A stretch of 64,000 nt of DNA from Candidatus Methanomassiliicoccus intestinalis Issoire-Mx1 (GTDB taxonomy: Archaea > Thermoplasmatota > Thermoplasmata > Methanomassiliicoccales > Methanomassiliicoccaceae), in assembly GCF_000404225.1 (NCBI RefSeq), contig NC_021353.1, positions 1,240,001 to 1,304,000 on the forward strand. Reading direction: 5' to 3'. The position numbers and the translations under genes were made by a program. Below are positions 35,809-44,640 of the stretch, piece after piece. Within the stretch, counting starts at the first letter, position 1. The number at the start of each line of letters is the position of its first letter. The notes beneath the pieces are model-generated. The model did not search any database, was not told where the DNA came from, and saw only the letters and a program-made list of their open reading frames with translations.

Positions 35809-35998
35809 TAATCGGAAATAATTAAATACTAGTTGAAAAAGCTTCAGCAAACCATTAAGAATTATGATCCGAGAAAGTATCCGAATTTCAGTCTGAATAA
35901 GAAAAATAGACGCAGGTCTTTTTACCTCACTCCAATACTGAGTGCTGACTTTCTGTTCACATGTGTATATCATTCAGGATAAGTTTTAACATTCATAA

Positions 35999-36043
35999 TC
36001 TCAACGAGGGATTTATAGGAATTATGGAACATCTCGGTTGAGA
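35999..36043 (+). promoter_or_regulatory. Inverted repeat in the leader of the metallopeptidase gene
   Basis: TCTCAAC (35999-36005) and GTTGAGA (36037-36043) form a 7-bp inverted repeat just before the ATG at 36050 and would partly hide the region used for translation start. A role is inference only. Confidence 0.3.
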
Positions 36044-36049
36044 CGATTG

Positions 36050-36745
36050 ATGGAAACTCTTGAAATTTGCGGCATAGAGGTGGAAATAGAAAGGAAGAAA
36101 ATCAAAAATCTTCGCATGTATGTTCATCCACCTTACGGAAATGTGACGATATCTGCACCTCTTAAAATGAGTGATGAAACGATTATAAGATTTGTAACTT
36201 CAAAGATAGATTGGATAGAAAAACATCAATCCAAATTTCAAAAACAGAAATCAAAAGCATGCCGTTACACAAATGGAGATGAAATAAACATCTGGGGAAA
36301 GAAATACCCATTGACAATTATTCCTTCAGAGACTAAAAGTTTCATAGTCAGCGGAGATAATGCTCTTCTACTGATTGATGAAAGCAGTACTTTCGAACAA
36401 AGAGAAAAGGTTGTAAATGTTTGGTATAAAAATCAGCTGGAACCAATAATGCTTGAAACCGCAAAAAGATGGGAGAACATAATCGGCGTAAAAGCTAGTT
36501 CATACATCATCAGAAATATGCACACCAGATGGGGGAACTGTAACACATCCACCAAGCGAATCTGCATCAATCTGCAGCTTGCTAAAAAATCACCGGAATT
36601 TTTAGAGTACGTAGTAATTCATGAACTGTGTCACCTTCTGGAGGGCAGCCATAATGAAGTTTTCAAATTATACATGGATAAATATCTGCCTGACTGGAGA
36701 GCATTAAGGAAAAAATTAAATGAAGAACCCATAGGGACTTTTTAA
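36050..36745 (+). CDS. YgjP-like (DUF45) zinc metallopeptidase
   Basis: A 231-residue member of the YgjP/DUF45 family. The N terminus has the usual beta-domain (VEIERKKIKNLRMYVHPPYGNVTISAP). The catalytic HELCH zinc motif is in VVIHELCHLLEGSHNEVF near 190-207, with the third ligand His following nearby. TRWGNCNTSTKRICIN is a further family segment. In bacteria such genes often sit beside restriction-modification systems; here there is none. ATG 36050 is chosen for agreement with family N termini; TTG 36038 is an alternative. No strong Shine-Dalgarno is seen. Confidence 0.88.
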   Translation: METLEICGIEVEIERKKIKNLRMYVHPPYGNVTISAPLKMSDETIIRFVTSKIDWIEKHQSKFQKQKSKACRYTNGDEINIWGKKYPLTIIPSETKSFIVSGDNALLLIDESSTFEQREKVVNVWYKNQLEPIMLETAKRWENIIGVKASSYIIRNMHTRWGNCNTSTKRICINLQLAKKSPEFLEYVVIHELCHLLEGSHNEVFKLYMDKYLPDWRALRKKLNEEPIGTF

Positions 36746-36889
36746 GCAGAATCCACTGTGATTTACTGACATCTCAGAAACTGCATTTCATGACATTACG
36801 GCGATGCTATAATAACTTCAAGATGATTCTCCCCTGATATGAGTTCAATGTTACCGCGGTAAGTTTGGATTCATAACGGGGATGATATC

Positions 36890-38404
36890 ATATCTTCTAA
36901 AAAGTTAACAAATGAGGTCGGAGCTCCAGTAGCTGAGAATGAACATTCATTAACTGCCGGACCTCGCGGACCTGTGATGCTGCAAGATGTCTGGCTGTTA
37001 GAAAAACTAGCACATTTTGACAGAGAAGTAATTCCCGAAAGACGCATGCACGCTAAAGGCAGCGGGGCATATGGTACGTTTACAGTAACACATGACATTA
37101 CTGAATACACAAAAGCTAAAGTTTTTGAACCGGGAAAGAAAACAGATGTCTTCGTCAGATTTTCTACTGTAGCAGGAGAAAGAGGTGCTGCAGATGCCGA
37201 ACGTGATATCAGAGGATTCGCCTGTAAATTCTACACTGAAGAGGGAAACTGGGATTTGGTAGGAAACAACACACCAACCTTTTTCATAAGAGATGTGCAC
37301 GATTTCCCAGATTTAAACAGAGCTGTAAAGAGAGATCCCCGTACAAATATGCGTTCAGCGCAGAATAACTGGGACTTCTGGACCATGCTTCCTGAAACAT
37401 TCCATCAGACAACAATTGTAATGTCTGACCGCGGCATACCAGCATCATTCAGAAATATGCATGTTTACGGCGAGCACACTTTCAGTTTTTACAATGCTAA
37501 AAATGAACGCGTCTGGTGTAAATTCCATCTTCATACTCAGCAGGGAATTAAGAACCTTACTGATGCTGAGGCAGAAGAATTAATCGGCAGAGACAGGGAA
37601 AGCCACTGCCGGGATTTGTATGAAGCTATAGAACGCGGCGAATATCCACGCTGGACCATGTATGTACAGATCATGACTGAAGAGCAGGCCAGGAATCATT
37701 ATGAGAATCCGTTTGACATCACCAAGGTCTGGAAACATGCAGAGTTCCCGCTTCATGAAGTTGGTGTTTTGGAACTCAACAGGAATCCTGAAAATTATTT
37801 TGCAGAGGTAGAACAGGCTGCATTCACACCAGCTCATGTCGTACCTGGAATTGGTTTCTCACCTGATAAATTCCTGCAGGGACGTCTTTTCGTTTATGGA
37901 GATGCCCAGCGTTACCGTCTTGGTGTGAATTACAATCAGATTCCGGTCAATAGAGCAAAATGTGAGGTTCATGATTACCACAGAGATGGAATGATGCGCG
38001 TTGATGGAAACTATGGCGGTGCTCCTGCATACACACCTAACAGCTTAGGTGAATGGGCTGCCCAGCCAGAAGTTATGGAGCCGCCGTTAGATCTCAGTGG
38101 AGCAATGTATGCATTTGATCCAAAGGATGATCCTACTGACAACTGCTTCCGCCAAGGTGGAGATTTATACCGTTTGATGACAGAAGATAAACGTGCGTTA
38201 CTGATCGAGAATACTGCACGCAATATTGCACCAGTAACTCCGAATATCAAGTACCGCCATGCCGTCCACTGTTATCTGGCAGATGAAGAGTATGGAAAAC
38301 GCATCACGGAAGCCATGGGACTGAATTTTGAGAAAGTCAAAGAACTTTCAAAACTGTCCAACGCTGAACTGATAAAAGCTACATTAGATCAGAAAATGCA
38401 GTAA
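36890..38404 (+). CDS. Catalase (monofunctional heme catalase), first copy
   Basis: A clade-3-sized heme catalase of about 505 residues. RMHAKGSGAYG holds the distal His, FVRFSTVAGERG and RDIRGFACKFYTEEGNWDLVGNNTP are signature segments, and RLFVYGDAQRYRLG is the proximal heme-Tyr motif. It destroys hydrogen peroxide. The coding similarity extends upstream of the first canonical in-frame start (GTG 36974). SSKKLTNEVGAPVAENE and then SLTAGPRGP match catalase N termini. No ATG, GTG or TTG exists in that frame; ATA 36890 lies three bases after GGGGATGAT, a good Shine-Dalgarno match. A one-base loss in the AAAAA at 36899-36903 relative to an ATG at 36882 is the alternative. Confidence 0.93.
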   Translation: MSSKKLTNEVGAPVAENEHSLTAGPRGPVMLQDVWLLEKLAHFDREVIPERRMHAKGSGAYGTFTVTHDITEYTKAKVFEPGKKTDVFVRFSTVAGERGAADAERDIRGFACKFYTEEGNWDLVGNNTPTFFIRDVHDFPDLNRAVKRDPRTNMRSAQNNWDFWTMLPETFHQTTIVMSDRGIPASFRNMHVYGEHTFSFYNAKNERVWCKFHLHTQQGIKNLTDAEAEELIGRDRESHCRDLYEAIERGEYPRWTMYVQIMTEEQARNHYENPFDITKVWKHAEFPLHEVGVLELNRNPENYFAEVEQAAFTPAHVVPGIGFSPDKFLQGRLFVYGDAQRYRLGVNYNQIPVNRAKCEVHDYHRDGMMRVDGNYGGAPAYTPNSLGEWAAQPEVMEPPLDLSGAMYAFDPKDDPTDNCFRQGGDLYRLMTEDKRALLIENTARNIAPVTPNIKYRHAVHCYLADEEYGKRITEAMGLNFEKVKELSKLSNAELIKATLDQKMQ

Positions 38405-38412
38405 ACACACAG

Positions 38413-38448
38413 TCATCAGATGCATATGTCATCTGATGATTTTTTTTC
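38413..38448 (+). terminator. Perfect 10-bp hairpin with T8 tail
   Basis: TCATCAGATG (38413-38422) pairs with CATCTGATGA (38430-38439), followed directly by a run of eight or more T. It ends the first catalase transcript. Confidence 0.85.
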
Positions 38449-38496
38449 TTTTAATATTCGTTTTATGCAAGCACTGTCAAGTTTGATATATGATGA

Positions 38497-39369
38497 TCAA
38501 TCAAACAGACTTAGTTGTCTGCCTGTTGATTTTTCTTCGAATAGATTCAGGTATTCAAATATCTGATTATTGTCATGGAGGATGCCGTTTTGTTCACATG
38601 TACTATGGAACAAACTCATCAGTTCATGATTATGCGGGCTGCCGATTGAATACTGGTTGCCAAATGCACTGACATACTTTTCTTTAAGACGTGGAAACAG
38701 TTTGTCCAGCTGGCTGTAAAAATACTCCCTGTTTCCTTCCCTGAGCGTTAATCCCATGCCAAAACAGATGATGCCGTGCACCTTTGCTTCTATGCAGTAA
38801 TCCAAAATCCCAGATATATTCTCATAAGTATCGTTAATAAACGGAAGTATTGGACAGAGCCATACTACGGTGGGTATTCCTGCATCACGCATTCGCTTCA
38901 ATACTTCAAAACGTTCCTTTGTGGTGCTGACATTGGGCTCTATTTTTTTACAAAGTTCTTCGTCATACGTAGTCATAGTCATTTGCACTACGCATTTTGT
39001 TTTTTTATTGATTTTGTCTAACAGGTCAATATCTCTCAGAATAAGATTTGATTTTGTAATTAATGTAAAACCAAACCCATATTTATATGCCAGAGTCAGA
39101 GCCTTTCTGACATTACCCAGTTCTGCTTCCAGAGGAATATATGGATCAGTCATTGATCCCGTACCAATCATACATTTTTTCTTCTTATGCTTAAGGGCGG
39201 CATCCAACAGTTCAATAGCGTTCTCTTTAACTTCAATATCCTCGAACTGATGATCCATGTGATAACAGCTGCTTCTTGAATCACAGTATATACAACCATG
39301 AGAACATCCGCGATAGAGATTCATTCCATTTTTAGCAGATAATATCCCCTTTGCCTGGACATAGTGCAT
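38497..39369 (-). CDS. SPL-family radical SAM protein
   Basis: A 290-residue radical SAM protein of the spore-photoproduct-lyase-like family. The cluster motif CSHGCIYC lies at about 22-29, preceded by NLYRGC, and GTGSMTDPYIPLE and TKSNLILRDIDLL follow. It is shorter than true SplB and its substrate is unknown; DNA repair or tRNA/DNA modification are suggestions from the family. The last residues are GRQLSLFD: QLSLF is the consensus bacterial beta-clamp-binding pentapeptide, not an archaeal PCNA motif. ATG 39369 follows GAGGTAAAG. It is flanked by two catalase genes, all in a stress-type neighbourhood of probable bacterial origin. Confidence 0.85.
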   Translation of the reverse strand: MHYVQAKGILSAKNGMNLYRGCSHGCIYCDSRSSCYHMDHQFEDIEVKENAIELLDAALKHKKKKCMIGTGSMTDPYIPLEAELGNVRKALTLAYKYGFGFTLITKSNLILRDIDLLDKINKKTKCVVQMTMTTYDEELCKKIEPNVSTTKERFEVLKRMRDAGIPTVVWLCPILPFINDTYENISGILDYCIEAKVHGIICFGMGLTLREGNREYFYSQLDKLFPRLKEKYVSAFGNQYSIGSPHNHELMSLFHSTCEQNGILHDNNQIFEYLNLFEEKSTGRQLSLFD

Positions 39370-39485
39370 CTCTTTACCTCATGATCTGCATTAGCATTCA
39401 ATACAAAACAGACATGTGCACAGACGTTTAAATAATCTATTGACGAGATAAGTAATTAAAATAAAAAAATAAATTAAAAGTGGTT

Positions 39486-40979
39486 TTACATCTTCATAGT
39501 TATTTTCTCTCGTTCCTCCTGGGATGCCGCGGCCAGCTTCATGATTTTATTAATATCCAGCGACAAGGCTTCAGCAACCCGCGTACCATAGTCTTCATCG
39601 ACTTTATAGAATAAAGCAGTCTGACGATATTGTATGCTTTCTTTAGCACCACCAAGGTGTCCTGCAATATTAGAAATCAGATGATCCTTGTCCTTATCAC
39701 TCAGAACTCTGGTATACAAAGCTCTGGCCTGAGCGAAATCAACATCATCTATCGGCACCTGATGTCTCATGGCTTCATCATCAACTATTGATGCAGGCGG
39801 AGTGTATGAGATATCTGGAGCCGGTGCGTCAGGTACTGAATTTGGATAATAATTGGGATCTGTGCCTACAATGCCATAACTCATCGGTCCGTCCCTCTGA
39901 TAAACATTTAATGCTCTGGGTGCGTTGATTTTAAGCTGCTGAAAATTCGGACCGAGCCTATAACGCTGCGTATCTGTATAAGCAAACAATCTTGCCTGCA
40001 GCATCCTGTCAGGGGAGGCGCCGATACCTGGAACCATATTGGATGGAGCAAAGGCAGACTGTTCGACTTCATCGAAATAATTCTCAGGATTCTTGTTCAA
40101 AACTATTTTTCCCAGAGGAATCAACGGAAAATCTCCATGATACCAAACCTTAGTAGCATCAAATGGATCGAATTCATATTTTTTAGCCTGCTCTGGAGTC
40201 ATTATCTGCACATATACCGTCCATGAAGGATAATTTCCATTTTCAATTTCCTGATACAGATCGATTGTTGCATGGTCGGCCTCTTTTCCCTTAAGTTCTA
40301 TGGCTTCATCGGCAGTCAGAGTTTCATTTCCCTGATCACACTTAAATGTATATTTTATCCAGACATATTCGTTTTTCTCATTATACCACATGAATGTATT
40401 AGTGCCAAAACCATCCATGTGACGGTAATCTTTAGGAGTTCCCCTGTCAGTAAATAAAATCGTTACCTGATGAATGCTTTCAGGAGTTAAAGACAGGAAA
40501 TCCCAGTATGTATCATAATCATGGAGATTGTTTTTAGGATTTCTCTTCTGACTGTGAATGAAATCTGGAAATTTAATAGCATCTCTTACGAAGAATACAG
40601 GAGTGTTGTTGGCTACAATATCATAATTTCCTTCTTCTGTGTAGAATTTAACAGCAAATCCTCTTGGATCCCGATCAGCATCTGGACCCCCTCTTTCAGT
40701 ATTGACGATGGAAAATCTTACAAAGATATCAGTCTTCTTTCCAACTTCTGAAAGGAAAGCGGCTCTTGTATACTTGCTCAGATCATTAGTTACCTCAAAA
40801 TATCCATGAGCACCGGTACCTTTTGCATGTACAACTCTTTCGGGAATACGCTCTCTGTTGAAATGGGCCAGTTTCTCAGTCAGATGTACATCCTGAATAA
40901 GTGTATACCCACTTGCAGTGATTGATGCCTGATCGTCATCAATTGGAGAGCCGCTGGCAGTAGTTAATTTTCCTTTCAT
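39486..40979 (-). CDS. Catalase, second copy
   Basis: A 497-residue heme catalase distinct from the one at 36.9 kb. RVVHAKGTGAHGYF carries the distal His, FVRFSIVNTERGGPDADRDPRG and NNTPVFFVRD are signature segments, and RLFAYTDTQRYRLG holds the proximal Tyr. Its N terminus (MKGKLTTASGSPIDDDQ) is complete and starts at a normal ATG. A TATA-like ATTATATATG about 25 bases upstream and lack of a Shine-Dalgarno suggest a leaderless mRNA. Two non-identical catalases in one strict anaerobe imply separate acquisitions rather than a recent duplication. Confidence 0.96.
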   Translation of the reverse strand: MKGKLTTASGSPIDDDQASITASGYTLIQDVHLTEKLAHFNRERIPERVVHAKGTGAHGYFEVTNDLSKYTRAAFLSEVGKKTDIFVRFSIVNTERGGPDADRDPRGFAVKFYTEEGNYDIVANNTPVFFVRDAIKFPDFIHSQKRNPKNNLHDYDTYWDFLSLTPESIHQVTILFTDRGTPKDYRHMDGFGTNTFMWYNEKNEYVWIKYTFKCDQGNETLTADEAIELKGKEADHATIDLYQEIENGNYPSWTVYVQIMTPEQAKKYEFDPFDATKVWYHGDFPLIPLGKIVLNKNPENYFDEVEQSAFAPSNMVPGIGASPDRMLQARLFAYTDTQRYRLGPNFQQLKINAPRALNVYQRDGPMSYGIVGTDPNYYPNSVPDAPAPDISYTPPASIVDDEAMRHQVPIDDVDFAQARALYTRVLSDKDKDHLISNIAGHLGGAKESIQYRQTALFYKVDEDYGTRVAEALSLDINKIMKLAAASQEEREKITMKM

Positions 40980-41118
40980 AAGCTGTCTGTTGCAATGTCA
41001 TATATAATCACATTGCTTGAGAAAAAATTGGTAAATCAGGGTATATTCTCAGCTTAGGTCGAAGATTGATGAGATATTTACTGAATGATGTGGATTGCAT
41101 TAAAGATTGAAATATATA

Positions 41119-41930
41119 TTATTCAGACTCCTCATGCATTTTGCGTATATTTTCATCAGACAAAGCATCAAGTAAGATAACATGAGGATGACCCTGGACA
41201 TTTTCAATCATGCAATCCACCCCGTAGACATATCGCATAACCTCAGGAGTTATGACTTCTCCAGGTGTTCCTATTTTATAAATAATTCCAGGAGTACTCA
41301 TGATGATTATTTTGTCTGCGTATTTTGCTGCAATGTTCAGATCATGACTTATCATAAGAATCATCATATCATTTTTATGCGAGAGACTGCTGAGCAGATT
41401 GGTAACCATCAGCTGATGCCTTACATCCAGATTAGCAGTTGGTTCATCTAGAATTAAGACCTGCGGAAGCTGTGCGAGTCCTCTCGCTATGGACGCCCTT
41501 TGATGCTGACCTGCGGAGAGTTCATTTAGATTTCTCAATGCTAAATGAATTATGCTCATCATCTCCATTGTATCACATGCAATATCTACATCTTCATTAG
41601 TAGGAGAACTCCAATTTTATGAGGGTATCTTCCAATCAATATGGAATCAATTACAGTCATTGAAAACATATCATTGGCAGCTGCTGGAACATACCCCATT
41701 ATCTTTGAAATTTCTTTAAAAGACATGTCATTTATGTTTTTATTGTTTAAAAAGATCTGTCCAGAATCAGGTTGGAGTATTTTATTTATGCATTTAATAA
41801 GAGTTGATTTTCCTACCCCATTTGGTCCAATTATGCAAACTAACCCTGGTTCATTGAGTGTTAAAGAAATATTATGCAGAACAGGTGAATCGTCATAACT
41901 GAAATTAACATTATCTAAAGTTATCTCCAT
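41119..41930 (-). pseudogene. Iron/cobalamin-type ABC transporter ATP-binding protein, frameshifted
   Basis: The gene reads as a normal FecE/BtuD-type ATPase once a frameshift is allowed. The upstream part (41930 to about 41610) has Walker A GPNGVGKST. The frame then hits a stop soon after GRYPHKIG. The downstream part, in the next frame, continues without a gap as SSPTNEDVDIACD and on to the signature LSAGQHQRASIARGLAQ, Walker B LILDEPTANLD and switch His SHD. So one base is missing (or two extra) near 41608-41618. No homopolymer explains it. ATG 41930 follows AAAGGAGG and overlaps the permease stop. Either the transporter is recently inactivated, or this is a sequence error, or both halves are made separately. 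Confidence 0.85.
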
Positions 41931-43033
41931 CACCACGCCTCCTTTCTCTGTTTTACTAGGAGATATAAGAATAAGGGACCTCCCAGGAAAGCAGTCACGA
42001 CACCAACCTGTAAAACTGCAGGATAGATTACAGTTCTTCCAATTACATCAGAAATCAATACTAATGCCACTCCAAACGCTGCTGAAGCAGGAAGCAGATA
42101 TCGATTGTCTGAACCGATAAATATTCTTGCAACATGTGGTGCAACTAGACCCACAAAACCAATCACTCCCGTGAAACTTACAATACCAGCAGCCAAAAAA
42201 GATACGACTACCAAACAAAATAATCTTAGTTTGTTTGCATCTATGCCTAGCGATTTTGCACTTTCATCTCCAGTTGCCAGGATATTCAACTTATTCGAAA
42301 GGGTTACTAAGACAACAGATCCAATGAGTGTGACCGCAGCCATAACAGGAAGTGTTTCCCATTTTGACTTAGCTAATGTTCCCACCTGCCAGTTGTAAAC
42401 AGCTGCAAGATCCTCTGGATTTGCCATTAACATGATTACAGTGGTCAGAGCATTGAAAACATACATCACTGCTATTCCAGAAAGGATCATTACGGTAGGA
42501 GACGCTTTTCTCAATCCCGATATGACAATGATGACCGCTGCTGGGATCAATGAAAATATAAATGCATTTATTACGACACCGTAGGATGAACCCACAACTG
42601 TGATTCCTAAAATTATAGCAATGGTCGCTCCAAAGGAAGCACCTGAGGATATCCCAGTAGTATATGGATCAGCCAGAGGATTTTTCATGGTGCTTTGCAT
42701 TGTAGCCCCTGCTATCGAAAGGCCTACCCCAACTAGTGCTCCTGCAATAATGCGCGGCAGACGACTTTCCCAAACTATCAGATCTTTTGTAGCATCTGTT
42801 ACATTTCCCAGAATGTGGTTGATAATTATCTGATATGATTCAAAAAATCCTATTGGGTAACTTCCAACAGTAACTGCATAACCTGCAATGAGTATGGAGA
42901 TGACTACACAAACGATTATGAACATTCGTTTTTTCCAAAGATATTTTCCATAGCCCAGAGATACATCTTCTCTTGTAGTATACATCCGTTTAAGATCATT
43001 TTTTGAGAGTTCATTGGCTGTATGACTTTTCAC
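41930..43033 (-). CDS. Iron/cobalamin-type ABC transporter permease (FecCD family)
   Basis: A 367-residue integral membrane protein with about ten helices. It has the FecCD family segments WESRLPRIIAGALVGVGLSIAGATMQ, NPLADPYTTGISSGASFGA and the ATPase-coupling GFVGLVAPHVARIFIG. An N-terminal cytoplasmic extension of about 30 residues precedes the first helix. GTG 43033 follows CTGGAGGT at a spacing of six to seven. It sits between the binding protein and the ATPase in the order B-C-E of siderophore, heme and cobalamin importers. Substrate cannot be told from sequence. Confidence 0.92.
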   Translation of the reverse strand: MKSHTANELSKNDLKRMYTTREDVSLGYGKYLWKKRMFIIVCVVISILIAGYAVTVGSYPIGFFESYQIIINHILGNVTDATKDLIVWESRLPRIIAGALVGVGLSIAGATMQSTMKNPLADPYTTGISSGASFGATIAIILGITVVGSSYGVVINAFIFSLIPAAVIIVISGLRKASPTVMILSGIAVMYVFNALTTVIMLMANPEDLAAVYNWQVGTLAKSKWETLPVMAAVTLIGSVVLVTLSNKLNILATGDESAKSLGIDANKLRLFCLVVVSFLAAGIVSFTGVIGFVGLVAPHVARIFIGSDNRYLLPASAAFGVALVLISDVIGRTVIYPAVLQVGVVTAFLGGPLFLYLLVKQRKEAW

Positions 43034-43075
43034 CTTTGTACCTCCAGATCATAAAAAAAGAAAGATTATCGAAAG

Positions 43076-44440
43076 TTACACTTTCGAAGGTATGTATATG
43101 AAACCGGTTGAATCGGCCTTCAGATAATCAGAATCTGTAGAGCTCAAACCATTATTTACAGATGTAAAATTATCAATATATTCCTGAAGAAATGCATCTG
43201 CATCTACATTCTCAAAGGCATCTGCATAAACTGTACATGCCAGATACAAAGCAGTGTTCATCTGCATTGTTCCTGATGTTATACCAGACCCAGAAACCGC
43301 AATCTGATTATTTTTGGCTGCACTGGTAGTAACCAGATACTTTGCACCTACATCATAAGATGTTTTTAATTTATCCTCATTGGGGAAAAGTCCTGATCCC
43401 GATCCTAAAATAATAACCCAATCTGGATTTTTTCCGATTATGTATTCTTGATCAGTGTTGTAATACATAGTGTCAGATGATAATTTTCCTTCTTGGTTCA
43501 GGTACGATGCAAGATTGTTCATCCCAGCGATAATGCTGCATTCATAGCTTCCAGAACCTCTGCACTCCACCTCAACTTCTAAAGAAGATTCTGTACTGGA
43601 TCCAAGGTAGGTCACTAGAACTGTCTCTTTTTTATCTACATTTGAAAGTCCATCATCAATTATTTTCTGTATGCGATCTTGAAACTCAATAAACTTGTGT
43701 GCATTTTCAATATATTCAGAGTTTCCAAGAAGATATGCTAGCGTAATAACTGCTGATGATACGTCTCCACCTTCCCAAAATGGAAGTCTAATCATATCGA
43801 TTTTTGATTCGTCTGAAAATTTATCTTCAATTCCTACAAAATATATATCTTCAGATCCACAAACAATTGCATCAAGATTTGTAGACATTATCGTCTCGAA
43901 GTCATATCCTTCATGGAATCCACTTCCAAAATTCCTTATGTTGGAGGTATCCAGACCTCTGTATATGTCGTTTGTACTAAGGCTATTGTAGATTCCACTG
44001 TCTGTCCATGTGAGAATGTCTGTAGCCCCGATAGCCATGATCCCATACATAATAGGCCAATAGTCAGCACCTATCGTATTCACAGGTTGACGTACGGAAG
44101 CAATGTTTCCATTTAGATTTTCATAATAGATCTCAGATGCTGTCCCTGCTAGAATAGCTTTCAGATACTCGACATCTTCTTGATTCGTTTTTCCATCGCA
44201 ATTTGTATCGCAAAATTTATTTTCTTCATTTTTTCCATCTAAGACATTTTGCAGATATGTTAGATCATTGTTATCTAAATAATCATCACCATTTGCATTT
44301 CCATAAACCACGAGCCGAATGTCTGATGCAACCGACGGTTTATTATCAGTGCCACTGTTATTTGAATAAATCACTGCAATGGCTCCTCCTGCAACTACGA
44401 GGATAGCGACTACAATAATTGCTACAAGCTTGTTGTTCAT
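43076..44440 (-). CDS. ABC transporter substrate-binding protein with N-terminal dockerin-like module
   Basis: A 454-residue membrane-anchored protein: anchor helix at about 5-25, then a dockerin-like pair of calcium-loop helices (NGDDYLDNNDLTYLQ and NCDGKTNQEDVEYLKAIL, about 46-100). A type III (FecB/BtuF-like) periplasmic-binding domain fills the rest, with IGADYWPIMYGI, NLDAIVCGSED, GNSEYIENA and PDWVIILGSG as recognisable parts. It captures the iron complex or corrinoid outside the membrane. The dockerin-like pair has Asp/Asn at the expected Ca positions. The promoter carries two tandem palindromes. The ATG follows AAGTGAGATT. Confidence 0.85.
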   Translation of the reverse strand: MNNKLVAIIVVAILVVAGGAIAVIYSNNSGTDNKPSVASDIRLVVYGNANGDDYLDNNDLTYLQNVLDGKNEENKFCDTNCDGKTNQEDVEYLKAILAGTASEIYYENLNGNIASVRQPVNTIGADYWPIMYGIMAIGATDILTWTDSGIYNSLSTNDIYRGLDTSNIRNFGSGFHEGYDFETIMSTNLDAIVCGSEDIYFVGIEDKFSDESKIDMIRLPFWEGGDVSSAVITLAYLLGNSEYIENAHKFIEFQDRIQKIIDDGLSNVDKKETVLVTYLGSSTESSLEVEVECRGSGSYECSIIAGMNNLASYLNQEGKLSSDTMYYNTDQEYIIGKNPDWVIILGSGSGLFPNEDKLKTSYDVGAKYLVTTSAAKNNQIAVSGSGITSGTMQMNTALYLACTVYADAFENVDADAFLQEYIDNFTSVNNGLSSTDSDYLKADSTGFIYIPSKV

Positions 44441-44448
44441 AATCTCAC

Positions 44449-44485
44449 TTGGATGTAATATCCAACCATTGGATCATATATCCCA
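44449..44485 (-). promoter_or_regulatory. Two tandem palindromic operators at the iron-type ABC transporter promoter
   Basis: TTGGAT-GTAAT-ATCCAA at 44449-44465 is a perfect 6-5-6 palindrome. TTGGAT-CATAT-ATCCCA at 44469-44485 is a second copy with one mismatch, exactly 20 bases away. They lie between a TATA-like TATAATATAT (44486-44498, minus strand) and the start codon at 44440, where a repressor would block transcription start. A metal-responsive DtxR-type regulator is the likely ligand by context, which is inference. Confidence 0.65.
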
Positions 44486-44640
44486 TATATTATAGTTGTG
44501 GAAAGAACGTAGGAGACATGATATTCGACAAAAACACAATTAAGATCTAAAATGATATATGTTATAAACAGATAAAAGAGTAGATTGTAAGCAGAAAATA
44601 TCTTCTGCTTAAATCATCAACAGAGAATGATCCAGTTAGA

